This document shows positions 1-9,939 of a DNA stretch of 30,960 bases, piece after piece; the first letter of the stretch is position 1; each line of letters opens with the position of its first letter. This stretch comes from Zygnema cylindricum. Lineage: Eukaryota > Streptophyta > Zygnematophyceae > Zygnematales > Zygnemataceae. Location of the stretch: contig JBBHKE010001332.1 in NCBI GenBank assembly GCA_037447655.1, forward strand, positions 1-30,960, in the 5' to 3' direction. A program made the translations under genes and the position numbers. The notes below the pieces were generated by a model that did no database searches, was not told the origin of the DNA, and was given only the letters and a program-made list of their open reading frames with translations.

Positions 1-1
1 T

Positions 2-1099
2 GTACATCAAGATTGGTTGGTCCTTCGGGTCGACGTTTCCAATGGGTTCAATACGGTGGATCAGAACGTGATTTTTTCAGAGCTTATGGCGGCTCCATCT
101 CCAACTGTCCAATTTTTCCCTTTTGTGCGGGACTTCTATTCTTAGACAAGCACCCTTTCCTTCTCGGTTGACGATGATCTCATTCCTCTCTCCTCTGCAA
201 CTGGCACTTGCCAAGGCGACCTTCTTGACGGACCTTCGTTCTGCCTCGCCCATTATCGGGCCATTCGTGCTTCCGCAGTCGCCTTCCCTTCTTGCCTTTT
301 CCCTTCGGTTGCAGATGATACGCACATTATTGGGCATCGAGAACAAGTCGTGTTGCCCTATGATTTTTTTAGGGAACGTTTAGCAGAACTTAACCTTTCA
401 GTTCAACCTTCGAAGTGTGTTATTTGGTCTCCTCAGGATATTCCACTTTCCTTTACTACTCCTCCTGGTTTTCAAACCCCTTCTCCCTCCGATGGCATTC
501 GTGCGCTTGGTTGCCCCCTTGGTTTGGATACTTTTGTGACCCAATTCCTTCACGATGCTTTACAAACAGATCTAGCCCAAGTGGACGACCTTCTTCACCT
601 TCCCGATCCCCAAGTGGCTTTTGCTATGTTAACTAGGTGTTTTCCCCACCGCCCTTCTTACCTTACTCGTACTTCCCCTCCTACCTCGACGTTTGTCTCC
701 TCTCTCTCGGCTTTTGACGATCGCCTCGTAGACGTCTTCCACACTCTGTTAAGTTGTGGGGCTTTCGATCGCGAGTCTGGGCCCTCGCCCCGCATTCATG
801 CATCCCTCCCTATCTCTACTGGGGAGTTGGGTCTATTATCGACTGCTCGTGTTGCTCCAGCTCCATATTTGGGAAGTTGGTCCCTTATTGCCTCTACTCT
901 TGTTTCCCGATTCTTGGCTGGGAACACCCTCGTTCTAGCTACCATTGCCCCCGGGGTTTCAGACGATGTGTTCGCCTTCCAGCGGTCTCTATTGGACGTG
1001 TCACGTTCTCTTCCTCCCCATGCCCTAGTGGATGTGCCGATTTTCTCCACCCTTGTTATAAAATGCGTTGAGCGTGTCCAGAAATCAATTTACGATTGA
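2..1099 (+). pseudogene. LINE-type (non-LTR) reverse transcriptase, RT core, decayed
   Basis: A single reading frame (frame 2) can be followed from the window edge and is broken by TAG at 143 and TGA at 1097. It reads as an RT palm region: SNGFNTVDQ near 38-64, then SSATGTCQGD near 191-220, then the active-site ADD with THIIG at 311-334. It continues with FDFF-type, VQPSKCVIWSP and GIRALGCPLG blocks at about 360-530, as in non-LTR retroelement RTs. The ADD aspartates are present. The 5' part (endonuclease or ORF1) lies outside the window. The open stretch from 350 starts at GTG and is not a real gene start. The RT assignment is firm; the LINE clade is inferred. Confidence 0.8.
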
Positions 1100-1925
1100 G
1101 ATGTTGCCTCCATTAAATCTGAGCTTCTCAAGGCGCTTCCCTTTGATTCTTCGCGTGCCCGTCTTCTCCCTTGTGGAGGACCTGGTTCTGGGTCTTGGCT
1201 TTTCGCTACACTTATTTTGTCTACTCTCCAATTCTCCTTTGCTCAGTTCACCACCGCCCTCGGATTTCGCTTTGGCCTCCCCCATCCTCCTTTACTTGGC
1301 TCTCATTTTTGTGCTTGTGGTGTGTTTTGGGGCGCGATGGTGTCCATTTTCTTCGTTGCTCCTATGGGTGAGATTTGATCCAGGCGCACGACACTATCCG
1401 TGACGCAGTTGCGACTATCGCTTCAGAGGGGGGGCTTATCTGTTCGTCAGGAGGTTTCAAATATTATTCCCTCGCGTCGGATCGATATTGTTTTACTCGA
1501 TGGTGCCCGTAGTATCTTTGGTGATATTGTCTTGGCGAACCCTACTTCAACGACGGTTGTTGGTAAAACGGCTCGACATATTGTGGTGGCGGCTCGTGAT
1601 GCCACTACGGTGAACGAGCATGATTATGTCCACCGGGACCGTATAGATGACTTTATTCCGATGGCGGTCGAGATCTTTGGTTGTTTAGGTGTTGCAATGG
1701 ACGAGTTTCTCCGTACTTGTGCTCGACGTGCTTTCGAGCGCCAAGGACCTGGGAGCCCTTCTTTTTCACTTTTTACTTCTTTTTATTGTCAACGCTCCTT
1801 CTTCAGTTCTTACTTCTTTTTATCGTCAAGGCTTATCTGTGGCTGTACAACGAGTGCAGGCTTCTATTCTGCTTCGATCGGCTGTTGCGGGTATGGATCG
1901 CTGTGTTCCGAAACTCCCTCAACGT
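1100..1925 (+). pseudogene. C-terminal region of the same LINE ORF (zinc-finger and nuclease-like domain), frameshifted
   Basis: Directly continues the RT frame after the TGA: DVASIKSELLKALPFDSSRA, a GPGSGSWL block, then GLPHPPLLGSHFCACG. Near 1330 the frame shifts and the expected GVHFLRC and HDTIRDAVATIA blocks appear in another frame. Frame 2 resumes at about 1430 with VRQEVSNIIPSRRIDIV, GDIVLANPTS and DDFIPMAVEIFG. The C-G-H-C cluster looks like the Cys/His motif found late in many LINE ORFs. The RxDIV followed by DIVLANPT pattern could be a PD-(D/E)XK-type nuclease core, which is inference. A short internal duplication (ACTTCTTTTTAT repeated near 1775-1830) disrupts the end. Homology is visible to about 1925. 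Confidence 0.65.
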
Positions 1926-2202
1926 GCCCCCCCAGGTTGGGGGGATTTACGGGGTTGCTTTTTGTAGATTGTTTAATTGAGTTGGGATTGGGGTTGTAGA
2001 TTTCGGTTTTTCCAGTTGCCGTGCTTTTCATTTCGGGTTTGGGTGCTTTTATTTTCCTTGTTGTTGTTTTCTTTTTGTTTTTGTGTTCCTGTTTTTGTTT
2101 ATTCCCCTGCTGGTAGTTTTTGGGTTTTGGCCATGCCACCCGTTTTGTACCCCGGACTCAGATGGTTTACCATCGTGCTTTTTAATTTACCTGGCCCAGT
2201 TT
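1926..2202 (+). other. Probable LINE 3' tail, GT-rich, with C6/G6 hairpin
   Basis: No coding signal. The stretch is strongly T- and G-rich on the plus strand. It begins with a short perfect inverted repeat, CCCCCC-AGGTT-GGGGGG, at 1928-1944, just after RT homology ends. There is no poly(A) tail or terminal microsatellite, so the true 3' end of the LINE is not fixed. The next dispersed repeat starts at 2203. Confidence 0.35.
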
Positions 2203-2459
2203 GTTATCATGTAACTGCGTTTTAACAATCCACATAGTGCAAACGTCATAATGACGTAAAAATGTACGTTTTTTCAGATTTTGTATCTTAACCTAATTTA
2301 CAGTAGATATATTAAGCGCCCAAATTAGATTTATTGATAAATTAGAGTAAAATGTTTTTTTTAAACAGTTAATCACCCAAATTAGAATTCATAACTCTAA
2401 TTATTTTTTTTCGTTTTTTTACTCTAATTATTTCTTTACTCTAATTACGATTCGCGATG
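2203..2459. repeat. Right part of a CACCGC-end DNA element (copy A)
   Basis: Aligns along its length with 22222-22489. Shared blocks include CGTCATAATGACGT, TAATTTACAGTAGATATATT and repeated ACTCTAATTA units. It ends ATTACGATTCGCGATG followed by TA, equivalent to the right inverted repeat of the 21980-22489 element. The left end is missing: sequence to the left is LINE tail. It is therefore a truncated member, or one whose left side was replaced. Confidence 0.7.
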
Positions 2460-3390
2460 TAGTGTGATGGGCACTCACTCACGTATTTCTTTCAGCACTT
2501 TGATGTGCACAACTTTAATGTTGACCAGTGACCATTGTACTGAAAAAGCTCTTGAATTTAATTTACTGGAAACAAAACCATCCCAAAAGCCATTCTAAAG
2601 GGCAATTTTTTGTCTGGAATTAGTGTATGATATCAACAAATACAATATTTTGTATTGCGTGGATTACCCCTGTAATTTCAAAGCATTCCGACATAAAAAA
2701 ATGAAATGTAATTACGATAATTTTTGTTGGAGTGGTATATCCATCCCTCTCACCGTCCGATATTCGATATATCGAGTATCAATTTTATCACGATAAGTTT
2801 TTATATGGTACACAACACTGATTTTTCAGGCATTGTCGCACTTTTAGCTAATGGTTAAAAGCCATAGTTGTTCACACCGTTTAGTGCAAACGATTCAATT
2901 GTGACGAATTATACGTAACGAACAAATTGAACCTTTTAAAAATTCGTAAAAATCGTTAATGAATGTTCGTCCGTACCATTCCGTACATGTAAACAAGAAT
3001 GAATTTACATATACCGAAGTTTGTAAGTTTTCCGTTAAATGAACGCTAAATAATTTTGTCTATTTATATATGTAACACACTCTAAGTGTGTATCGGAATC
3101 TCTACTGATTGGTAAAGGACAAATGCGGTACAAGATACTACGAAAAAGCGTACCGCCTAGCTCAAAACTCGACACTATTTTTTTGTCAAAGTCCGTCTGT
3201 CTGATACCATTTGACAAGCAGCCATGGCTGCCTTCTACGTCTATCCCTCAAACAACATACGACTGCACAAAAATAAAGTACAGACCATGTACAAATGACA
3301 TTTTTCACATTTAGTATTGCACGACATAAAAAAATTAAATTATATAAAAATATACAATCACCTTAATCCAAAAAATAAATACATATTTTT
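2460..3390. other. Gene-free AT-rich stretch with one small element remnant
   Basis: I see no gene. Short open frames at 3035-3314 overlap on opposite strands and lack any family signal. The only recognisable content is the hAT-type remnant near 2748-2816. Confidence 0.4.
2748..2816. repeat. Remnant of a hAT-type miniature element end
   Basis: Contains CGATATTCGATATATCGAGT and ends TACACAACACT. This matches the subterminal ATATCG palindromes and inverted-repeat end (ACACAACACTA or ACCCAACACT) of the elements at 17857-18928 and 20485-21392. No partner end or target duplication is visible, so it is a scrap. Confidence 0.4.
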
Positions 3391-3400
3391 CATGTATCTC

Positions 3401-3693
3401 TACTCTAAATCTTCTTACCCTATATTGAAGTCCATGATGTCCTCACCCGAATTCTTTTTCCTTTACCTCCCCTTCCTCTTCTTCCCATGTTATTATGTCT
3501 CTTCAAAGCTGACACCCTTAGCCACATTAATTCAAAATAAATAACATATATCTCTCTCATTTATCTTTACTCTAAATCCTCTTCCCCTACATCAAAGTCC
3601 ACGATGTTTTCATCTGAATCCTCTTCCCCTACCTCCCATTCGTCTTTTTCCCATGCCATCATGTTCTCTTCATAGCTAACATCCTTAGTCTTC
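3401..3693 (-). repeat. Tandem duplication of the hAT C-terminal acidic coding segment
   Basis: Two diverged direct copies, about 3401-3523 and 3568-3693, offset by 167 bp. Both start TACTCTAAATC and end near CTTAGCC or CTTAGTC. Read on the minus strand, the copy next to the transposase encodes its acidic tail (EEDSDENIVDFDVGEEDLE, then stop). The outer copy repeats the same segment beyond that stop with indels, so it adds nothing to the ORF. Confidence 0.6.
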
Positions 3694-4205
3694 TTTAACA
3701 ATCTAAGATTAGTGAACACCCATACCAGATCATTAGCCCCTCTAACCGTTAATTTGTTTCTCTTCTCAGAGGAATATGTTCACATGTTGACCAATTCCGC
3801 TCACATGAGCTGGCACCTGAGCACTGTGGAAGTATTTTTACTTCCACCAACCTCTATATTTTACAACTCAATGCGGGCATCTTCTTGCTCTTCCACATTT
3901 TTAAGCATCCTCTCCAACATTGTTTGAAAACGTTCCATAACTATAGAGTTTGCATGTTTCCCATATGTACAATTTTGGTACTCCGGATCGAGTACAAAAC
4001 TGACAGCATAAATTATGCTATCCGCCATCTTCCACCTCGCCACCCAAGGTGTTTTCAACTCTTCCAAAATCTGCGTGCCCTCATGAATATTATCTCCTCC
4101 AAAGCCTGCTAAAATATCTAAAAACTGTCCAATCGCATAAAAACCGTGGTAAACCTTCCCCACATTCGGGCCACCTCTGTTGCATTCTCTCATCAACCTT
4201 CGCAT
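3568..4205 (-). pseudogene. hAT transposase, C-terminal (dimerisation) part, decayed
   Basis: Minus-strand frame 4205-3861 encodes a helical segment with RECNRGGPNVGKVYHGF, MADSIIYAVSFVLDPEY and a charged helix. After stops, the continuation at about 3770-3640 carries KRNKLTVRGANDLVWVFTNL, which closely resembles the RN-L…NDLVYVHYNL block of the hAT C-terminal dimerisation domain, followed by an acidic tail. It lies immediately 3' of the DUF659 segment in the order expected for one transposase. Stops separate the pieces, so no intact protein remains. Confidence 0.75.
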
Positions 4206-4261
4206 TTCCTCATCAACCGCACCACAGGTTCAAAAATTGACACAACTTTTGTCACTCTAAC

Positions 4262-4918
4262 CTAAAACTCCATGCTCAAAATGTGGCACCTAATCTTAGC
4301 CCCAAGTGTCCTGTACATAGGCTTACCCACCCTTTCTTTAAATTTGTCATCAAACATCAAGCGCTCCCGACTTTTTTTCACGTCTAATAACTTGTAGAGC
4401 ATAATAAAATTTGTAGCAAACCTAGTCTCTATAGGTTTTTGAAGTTGAAGATGAGAAATTATATTGAACATGGCTACACTCATGCTATGATTAGTGATGA
4501 ATTTCATAACTTCTTTTGCCTCTTGGACAGGTTTTGAGATAAATGTCAACCTACTCCAATCTTCTAACATCAAGTCCAATATATGTTTATCATATGGTGT
4601 CCACGTGATAGAAGGGTGCTTTGCTAAGAGAAACGAGGCTACCCCCTTGTTCACTAGGGCAGAATCGGTAACAATCTGCACCACGTTCTTCACCCCTACC
4701 ACGAGTACTTCATTTTCCAACACCTTCCAAATGTAGTCGGCGTCGTGAATTTGCTCACTCGTGACTTCTGTCGTCCAGAACATGTCACCTTTCGGGGTGA
4801 CAACTAAAATATTTAGGAGAGGAAGAGGTCTATTGTCAATTGCTCTCCACCCGTCTAATGTGATCGTGGCACTGGTGACATAAATAGTTTCCACACAACT
4901 TACCAAATCTTCCTTCAC
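4262..4918 (-). pseudogene. hAT transposase, DUF659 / catalytic core segment
   Basis: This 218-residue open segment shows a clear DUF659 signature: ATITLDGWRAIDNRPLPLLN (about residues 16-36), TEVTSEQIHDADYIW, VVQIVTDSA and WTPYDKHILDLMLEDW. Acidic residues in TLDGW and VTDSA fit the first two catalytic aspartates of hAT transposases. The usual Cys of the WTPC..HCIDLML motif is replaced (WTPYDKHI), so one zinc-binding-like position is lost. Stops and short gaps separate it from the flanking pieces. It is a remnant of an autonomous hAT element and probably inactive. Confidence 0.85.
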
Positions 4919-4933
4919 ATTCTCCTTGGTTTT

Positions 4934-5417
4934 TCATAGGAGACGATTTCTCATTGCACTACGGATTGAAAACTTGTAAGATCCACCTATATCACCAGTT
5001 TTTTCCACCGTTGCCTTGAAATATGGGTCCTCTAAAAGTGTGAACAGCAATCCATCGGCGAAAAAAGTCGTGGCCCAGGCTAAATCTACCTCTTTCTTAT
5101 CATGGTTGTTAAATGCATATTTTATCATATTTTGCACACCTCCTATTTTGGTACGACGAAATGGTGGAAAACTGCTGGTGAGTTCACCAAAGAAGCACAT
5201 TACACGTTTTTGATAAGAATTTGCAGATTTGTGGTTTTCTAAAGCACTAAACTCATTGTTCACCTCGTTTAGACACATAGTACAGGGTCTAATCCCTCCA
5301 CTCTTGACATTTCTAAGAAGATGATTTTTGATCCTGGTTGCTTGGGCGTTATACGTTATATTTGAAGTTGCAATAAATACAAACCCATAATCGGTTGGCA
5401 AGAACAATCCCACCGTC
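4934..5417 (-). pseudogene. hAT transposase, N-terminal BED zinc-finger part, cut by copia LTR
   Basis: The frame 5413-4934 gives ATRIKNHLLRN…GGIRPC, the second half of a BED-type finger, then a linker with PFRRTKIGGVQNMIKYAFNN and an ADGLLFTLLEDPYFK block typical of the region before DUF659. The first half of the finger (LWVCIYCNFKYNV, with its C-x2-C) is in another frame at about 5349-5387, so a frameshift splits the finger. Coding-like sequence stops exactly at 5417/5418, where the copia LTR begins. The element therefore inserted into, and inactivated, this gene. Confidence 0.75.
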
Positions 5418-5823
5418 TGTTGAAATCACTAGATTTAGGGGGTATTTTCTAGGTCTTAATAGATTAAAAGTAAATCGAAAAGCGTAGGCAGCCTGCCTCC
5501 ACCTCCTACTTCTAACCCCCCTACTTGTTGTTACTGAAGGAAAGTGAGGGAGGTGGAGCCATGGCTGCCTCGACTCTATATGCAAGACTAAAGAGTGACA
5601 TAAGTCACTCGTTAAAAAAAAGGTAGAGTTCGGCAAGACTCGAACCTCCGATCGGCAGAGCGAGGTGTAGCCGTCAGTTCTAACCGGTCTATCATAGGAG
5701 TTCGTTAGACTACATAGTATTTGAATGCTATTTAAACATTATTTAGGAACATCAAGCCGATTAACATAATTAAAGATAAAGAACATAGATACTAGTTGGA
5801 ATATGGTGCGAACAAAACCCGCA
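5418..5823 (+). repeat. Copia 5' LTR
   Basis: Begins TGTTGAAATCACTAGATTTA and aligns along its length with 10779-11174. The last shared block is AACAAAACCCgCA, giving TG…CA ends and about 406 bp. Left flank CCGTC and right flank of the 3' LTR TTGTC could be a 5-bp target duplication with two transitions. No TGGTATCAGAG-type primer-binding site follows. A TATAAATA lies further downstream at 6197, so the LTR boundary taken from the shared sequence may be shorter than the original. Confidence 0.8.
5630..5705 (-). other. tRNA-like segment (A-box and B-box resemblance) inside the LTR
   Basis: On the minus strand the LTR reads TAGACCGGTTAGAACTGACG, then about 25 bases later GGAGGTTCGAGTCTTGCCGA. 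The second is close to a tRNA B-box (GGTTCGANTCC) and the first resembles an A-box. The 3' LTR carries the same segment at about 10990-11065, with GGTTGAAGTC in place of the B-box core. I cannot fold a proper acceptor stem, so this is not called a tRNA. Confidence 0.35.
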
Positions 5824-6430
5824 CAAAACAAATGTACCAGACATTTGTTTTAACGGCTAGTATTAAAAGCCGGCTTTGGATTCGACGGCACGCAACATCG
5901 CCAACATCCTAGAATGACCGCTTTGGTGATTTTTGGGCTTAACATGACCTAGCGCCACATGGAAAGATACTATTAGGAAGCGGGAATCCCAGGGAGCATG
6001 AGGGCAAGTGCGAAGGAGACAGATGTCCACTCCATGGCCTTGTTATACACAAGCCGTACAGAAAAGACATCGGCCATTGTACCTTTGTGTACTCTACAGT
6101 CGTCTGATTAGTTCGTACATCAGTAGATAGGGGTTGTGAGAGGCGTTGAGGACTTAAAGGATTGAGGAGGTAGCCGCCTCTCTCCCAATGAGCATCTATA
6201 AATATTGGCATATTTGCCACTTCAAAATTAATCGCCTGGTTGGGCGTTTTCAGTGACTCTTTTTTTGTTGTGGACTTTGGGGAGTCCAAATTGCTCACGG
6301 TTGCAGTCAGATTGATTGTTTCCGTGCTTGGGTAGCAGCAGTCTTATTTGAAAGGAGGTTATTCAAAAACTACTTAGAGGCTTCGTGAAATCTGTAATCC
6401 AATGGGGGACACAGAATTGTAGATTATGTC
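5824..6430 (+). other. Copia 5' leader between LTR and gag
   Basis: No coding signal on the plus strand. The 119-residue minus-strand open frame here has no family resemblance and is taken as chance. It contains a small perfect inverted repeat, CAAATGT…ACATTTG, near 5829-5847 and a TATA-like box at 6197. No recognisable primer-binding site was found. Confidence 0.4.
6197..6204 (+). promoter_or_regulatory. TATA-box-like TATAAATA upstream of gag
   Basis: A canonical TATAAATA lies about 240 bp upstream of recognisable gag coding. In LTR elements the promoter is normally within the LTR. Either this is chance, or the original 5' LTR extended past 5823 and the 3' copy is truncated. Confidence 0.3.
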
Positions 6431-6439
6431 CCGCCCTCT

Positions 6440-7527
6440 GAGGTGCCCATCTTCAACGGATCTGGGTTCATTTATTGGGAAGCCATGATGACAAGGGCTT
6501 TGTGTGAAAAAGATCTTGGGGTATTGTTAGTGGACAATTAAACGTCCATCTGGGAATCCCACCAGGGTTTAGTGGAGTGAGGTTTTCGGCAGCAACATCT
6601 GCCCCAACGGTGGAGGCAGACGATCGGGAGTATCGTGTTTCCGAAAAAGGGAAAAGGAAGGAGACGCCTCTCACTCCTATCGCCACGACATACGGAACAA
6701 CGATCGTAAAGAATGAGGAAAACGATATTCAAACGTGGGAATGCACTAACATGGCTGTTAAGCATATCATTCTAAGACACCTTAGTGAGGCTTTAGCAAC
6801 CTCTCATCTTCACATTCTCAATGCCAAGGAGTTGTGGGAAACTTTAGTGGAGATCTTTAAAGCCAGTACCATTCAGGAGCTCCAGCTAACTGAGCAAAGT
6901 TTAGGGGATTACATTGACAAAGGGGGAAAAATGTTAGACTACTGTAATGATTTCTCTTGTTTGTATATCGAGATGGAGAGTGCCGAGTGGATAGGTACAA
7001 TGAAGATGAAAGTCAACACCCTCATCATGAAGTTGCTTGATGAATATGAGAACATAGTGTACCAAGTGCAGGAAATGGATGACAGTTCTTAGAAGTGGAA
7101 CACAGTGGTCCAGATGATACTTGTCCAGGAGAACACTATTGAGATTCGGAGAGGAGGAAAGAGCGTTCAAGCTCTAGCTGTTGCAATGGACCGGTGGGGG
7201 AAGGATTCGAGGAAGCCGTACAACAACGTTAAAGGAGAGAGAGATTAGCCTAGAGGACCGAGCCCCCCAAAAGGTCTTTGTCATTTCTGCAAAAAGTTGG
7301 GACACTTCATGGCGGAGTGTACCAAGCTGTCGGAGTTGAGGCACCAAAAGAACCGTGAAGGGGGTTCTTCTAAAGGAAAGAAAAAGGCACTTGTGGTCAC
7401 AAAAGTGAAAGGGGAGACCAAGGAGGACGAGTCCTTTAAGGTGGAGGATGGGGAGCTTCTTCTTGACGAGAATTTGGAGGAGAAGGAGATCCCTCAAAAA
7501 CAGAAGCGTGCTCTTGGAGCCATTTGA
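6440..7527 (+). pseudogene. Copia gag: UBN2-type capsid region plus CCHC zinc knuckle, decayed
   Basis: The N-terminal block EVPIFNGSGFIYWEAMMTRAL at about 6440-6500 resembles the FDGSNY..W...M start of copia Gag. After a frame change, 6577-7092 encodes the capsid core (AKELWETLVEIFKAS, then a MKLLDEYEN-type helix). TAG at 7090 ends this segment. The nucleocapsid zinc knuckle is intact at 7279-7320 as C-x2-C-x4-H-x4-C (CHFCKKLGHFMAEC), followed by a basic tail to 7527. Gag packages element RNA into virus-like particles. Several stops and frame changes make this copy non-functional. Confidence 0.8.
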
Positions 7528-7545
7528 GAAGCTCTACAAGAAGGA

Positions 7546-8016
7546 TGGATCATTAATTTTAGTGCATCTATGCATATGTGTCGTGACATACACCTCTTTA
7601 CCAAGCTAAAAAAGATACATAAGGTAGAGGTAGAGTATGGGGATGGGAGAGTAGTTACTACAGATCTAGTGGGGTTGGTAGATATGAAAGTCTTAGTGAA
7701 GGGTAAGACTTCTATATTCACCTTCTCACATGTACTCTACATTCCTCAGCTTAGAAAAAATATTGTCTCTAATTCTGTATTAGATGATAGAGAATTTGAT
7801 ACCTGCGTCGGAAAGGGAATCTTTACAACTAAGTATGGGGATGAAGTCTACTTCACAGCAGATAAGGGTAGCCAAGGAATATTTAGGCTTAACGTGAGTA
7901 ATGAAAAGAAAAATGCTTACTATGTTGGTGTCCCAAACTTGATGATTTGGCATAAGCGCTTGGGGCATGTGCATTTTGATAGGCTGAGGGAAATGAAGAA
8001 GCTTTGTGTAGTATAA
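7546..8016 (+). pseudogene. Copia protease and GAG-pre-integrase region, protease motif lost
   Basis: Frame 1 follows the knuckle directly. The expected protease signature W-x-x-D-S-G-A-x-x-H-M appears at 7546-7578 as WIINFSASMHM, so the catalytic Asp-Ser-Gly triplet is replaced by Asn-Phe-Ser. Later blocks are typical: FTFSHVLYIPQLRKNIVS, then WHKRLGHVHFDRLREM, the HHCC-like pre-integrase motif. The frame stops at 8014. With the catalytic aspartate gone, this copy could not process its polyprotein even if translated. Confidence 0.85.
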
Positions 8017-8040
8017 GGCATTTAGTTTGGGGATAATGAA

Positions 8041-8771
8041 ATGATGGAAAATTGTAGAGGATATGCCCAAGGTAAGACTCACAGACTCTGTTTTCCCAAA
8101 ATTGCCACATATAGAGGAGAGAAAGTACTAGATCTGGACCACAGAGACAACTGGGGACCGGCAAAGGAACCTTTGGTAGGAGGGAAGAGGTTTATTTTGA
8201 CAATTACTGATGACTGGTCTAGATACTCTAGAGTCTAGTTCCCAAAAAAAAAGTCTGAAACACCAACTTACTTCATAGAATATAAAGCTTGGAGTGAGAA
8301 GTTGCACGAAACCCCCATTAAGAGAATAAAGAGTGATAATGTGGGAGAATATACCTCTAACTAGTTTGAGGAATACTTGAGGGATGAGGGAGTTCAGCAT
8401 CAGAAAGTTGTAGCAAAAAATCTAGAACAAAATGGGGTAGCTGATAGGTTGAACCGGACTCTAAGAGATAGTGTACGTTGTATGTTGGCCAACAGTAAGA
8501 TAAGAAAAAGGTTTTGGGCAAAAACCATGAACAGGGCTAACTACATTAAGAATAGAGTCCTAAAAAACCCTAAAAAATAACTGTAAAAAGAATGACACCT
8601 TATGAGAGATGGCTTGGAAGGAAACCATATATTTCTCACCTGAAAGTATTTGGTAGTCAAGTTTACAGTTTTGACACGGATAGGAAAAAATGGAAACTAG
8701 ATGCTAAGTGGAAACTAGGATATTTTGTGGGATATGATGAGGATGTCAATGGATATAAGTATATGACTTAG
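8041..8771 (+). pseudogene. Copia integrase, core and C-terminal region, decayed
   Basis: Frame 1 encodes AQGKTHRLCFPK, LDLDHRDNWGPAKEP, ITDDWSRYSRV, IKSDNVGEYTSN and QNGVADRLNRTLRDSVRCML, the retroviral integrase core. The two catalytic aspartates (HRD, SDN) are present. The glutamate normally found in NGVAER is an aspartate here. In-frame TAG codons interrupt at 8236 and 8362. After TAA at 8578 the frame changes to 3, and the C-terminal block TPYERWLGRKPYISHLKVFG…KLGYFVGYDE runs to TAG at 8769. An acidic linker with more breaks follows to about 9130. Confidence 0.85.
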
Positions 8772-9159
8772 CTAAATAAAATATCATTATGGAAAAGCAC
8801 CTTGTTGTCATGGATGAAAGGAAGTCATTTGATCCCTTCAAATACACCAAGAAGATAAAAATCAGTTTTGAGTTTGAGAGTGAGGAGGACTTTGATCTTC
8901 CCGGAAAAGACATTAGTGAAAAGGTGATTACAGATCAAGGGGAGATTTAAGATGGGGGAGATATACCGGAATCGCCCCATATCTCTATACACTCCGAGGA
9001 GACAGAAGAAAAGGAGCCGGAACGGACTTCCATGGATAGGAGAGGCGATGAGACAGTGAGGAGGAACCCAGACTTCCCTCAGTTCAAGCTTCAAACTTTG
9101 AGGGAGGACAAAGAAGCAGCAAAAGCCTACACGAAAAACATGTCGCTCACAAGTTAACT

Positions 9160-9939
9160 AAGTTGTCTCACCCTAATGAGCCCCAGTCATACTCGGAGGC
9201 AATGGACAGTCCGAAGAAAGACAAATGGATAAGAGCCATAAATGATGAGATGGCCTCAATTATAGAAGCGAATACTTAGGAGTTGGTGGACTATCCTCCG
9301 GATAGAAAACCGATTGGGTGCAAATGGGTGTTTAAATATAAATTGAACCCAGATAATACCATTGAGAGATATAAGGCTCGGTTGGTAGCAAAGGGGTTCA
9401 CCCAAAAAGAGGGGATAGATTATGAGGAGACTTTTGCTCCGGTCGTTCGGTTCCCATCAGTAAGGATTCTCCTCAGTCTAGCGGCAGCGAAAGACATGGA
9501 AATACACCAGATAGATATTAAGACCGCCTTCTACAATGGTGAGCTAGACGAAGAAATCTTCATGCGGCAACTAGAGGGGTTTGTAAGGGAAGGAGAGGAG
9601 AGCAAAGTCTACAGAATCATAAAGTCTTTATATGGACTAAAGCAAGCTCCCCGACAATGGAATCAGAAACTAGATAAGTTTCTCACCGGTCTGGGATATA
9701 TCCGTATCAATTTTGACCATTTCATTTATATGTTTGAGGATGAGAATTATGTTATTTTCATTGCAATTTATGCGGATGATTTGCTGGTGTTAAGTAAATC
9801 AATGGAAAAGATCAACCAGTTAAAGAATGATCTTAGAAGTAGATTTGACATGAAGGATTTAGGGGAGGCAAGATACATTTTGGGAATCCAAATGGAAAGA
9901 GATAGGGGGAAAAAGATTATCAAACTTACTAAGAAATAA
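9160..9939 (+). pseudogene. Copia reverse transcriptase (RVT_2), longest intact domain
   Basis: Frame 1 opens with PQSYSEAMDSPKKDKWIRAI, has TAG at 9277 where the family has Trp (T-W-E-L), then is open for 218 residues. Hallmarks in order: PIGCKWVFKYK, YKARLVAKGFTQ, DYEETFAPVVR, IHQIDIKTAF, SLYGLKQAPRQWNQKLD, and the active site YADD at 9769-9780, then MKDLGEARYILGIQ. The catalytic aspartates are present. The open stretch stops at 9937 (TAA), and the downstream RNase H lies in frame 2. The 9283 start is a TTG inside the domain, not a real start. Confidence 0.9.

Noticed and set aside
350-1099. A stand-alone 249-residue gene starting at 350
   Set aside because: The start is GTG inside an RT domain that clearly continues upstream in the same frame to the window edge.
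3220-3232. AGCCATGGCTGCC match between 3220 and the copia LTR
   Set aside because: A 12-13 base identity around a palindromic core; flanks do not align, so chance is likely.
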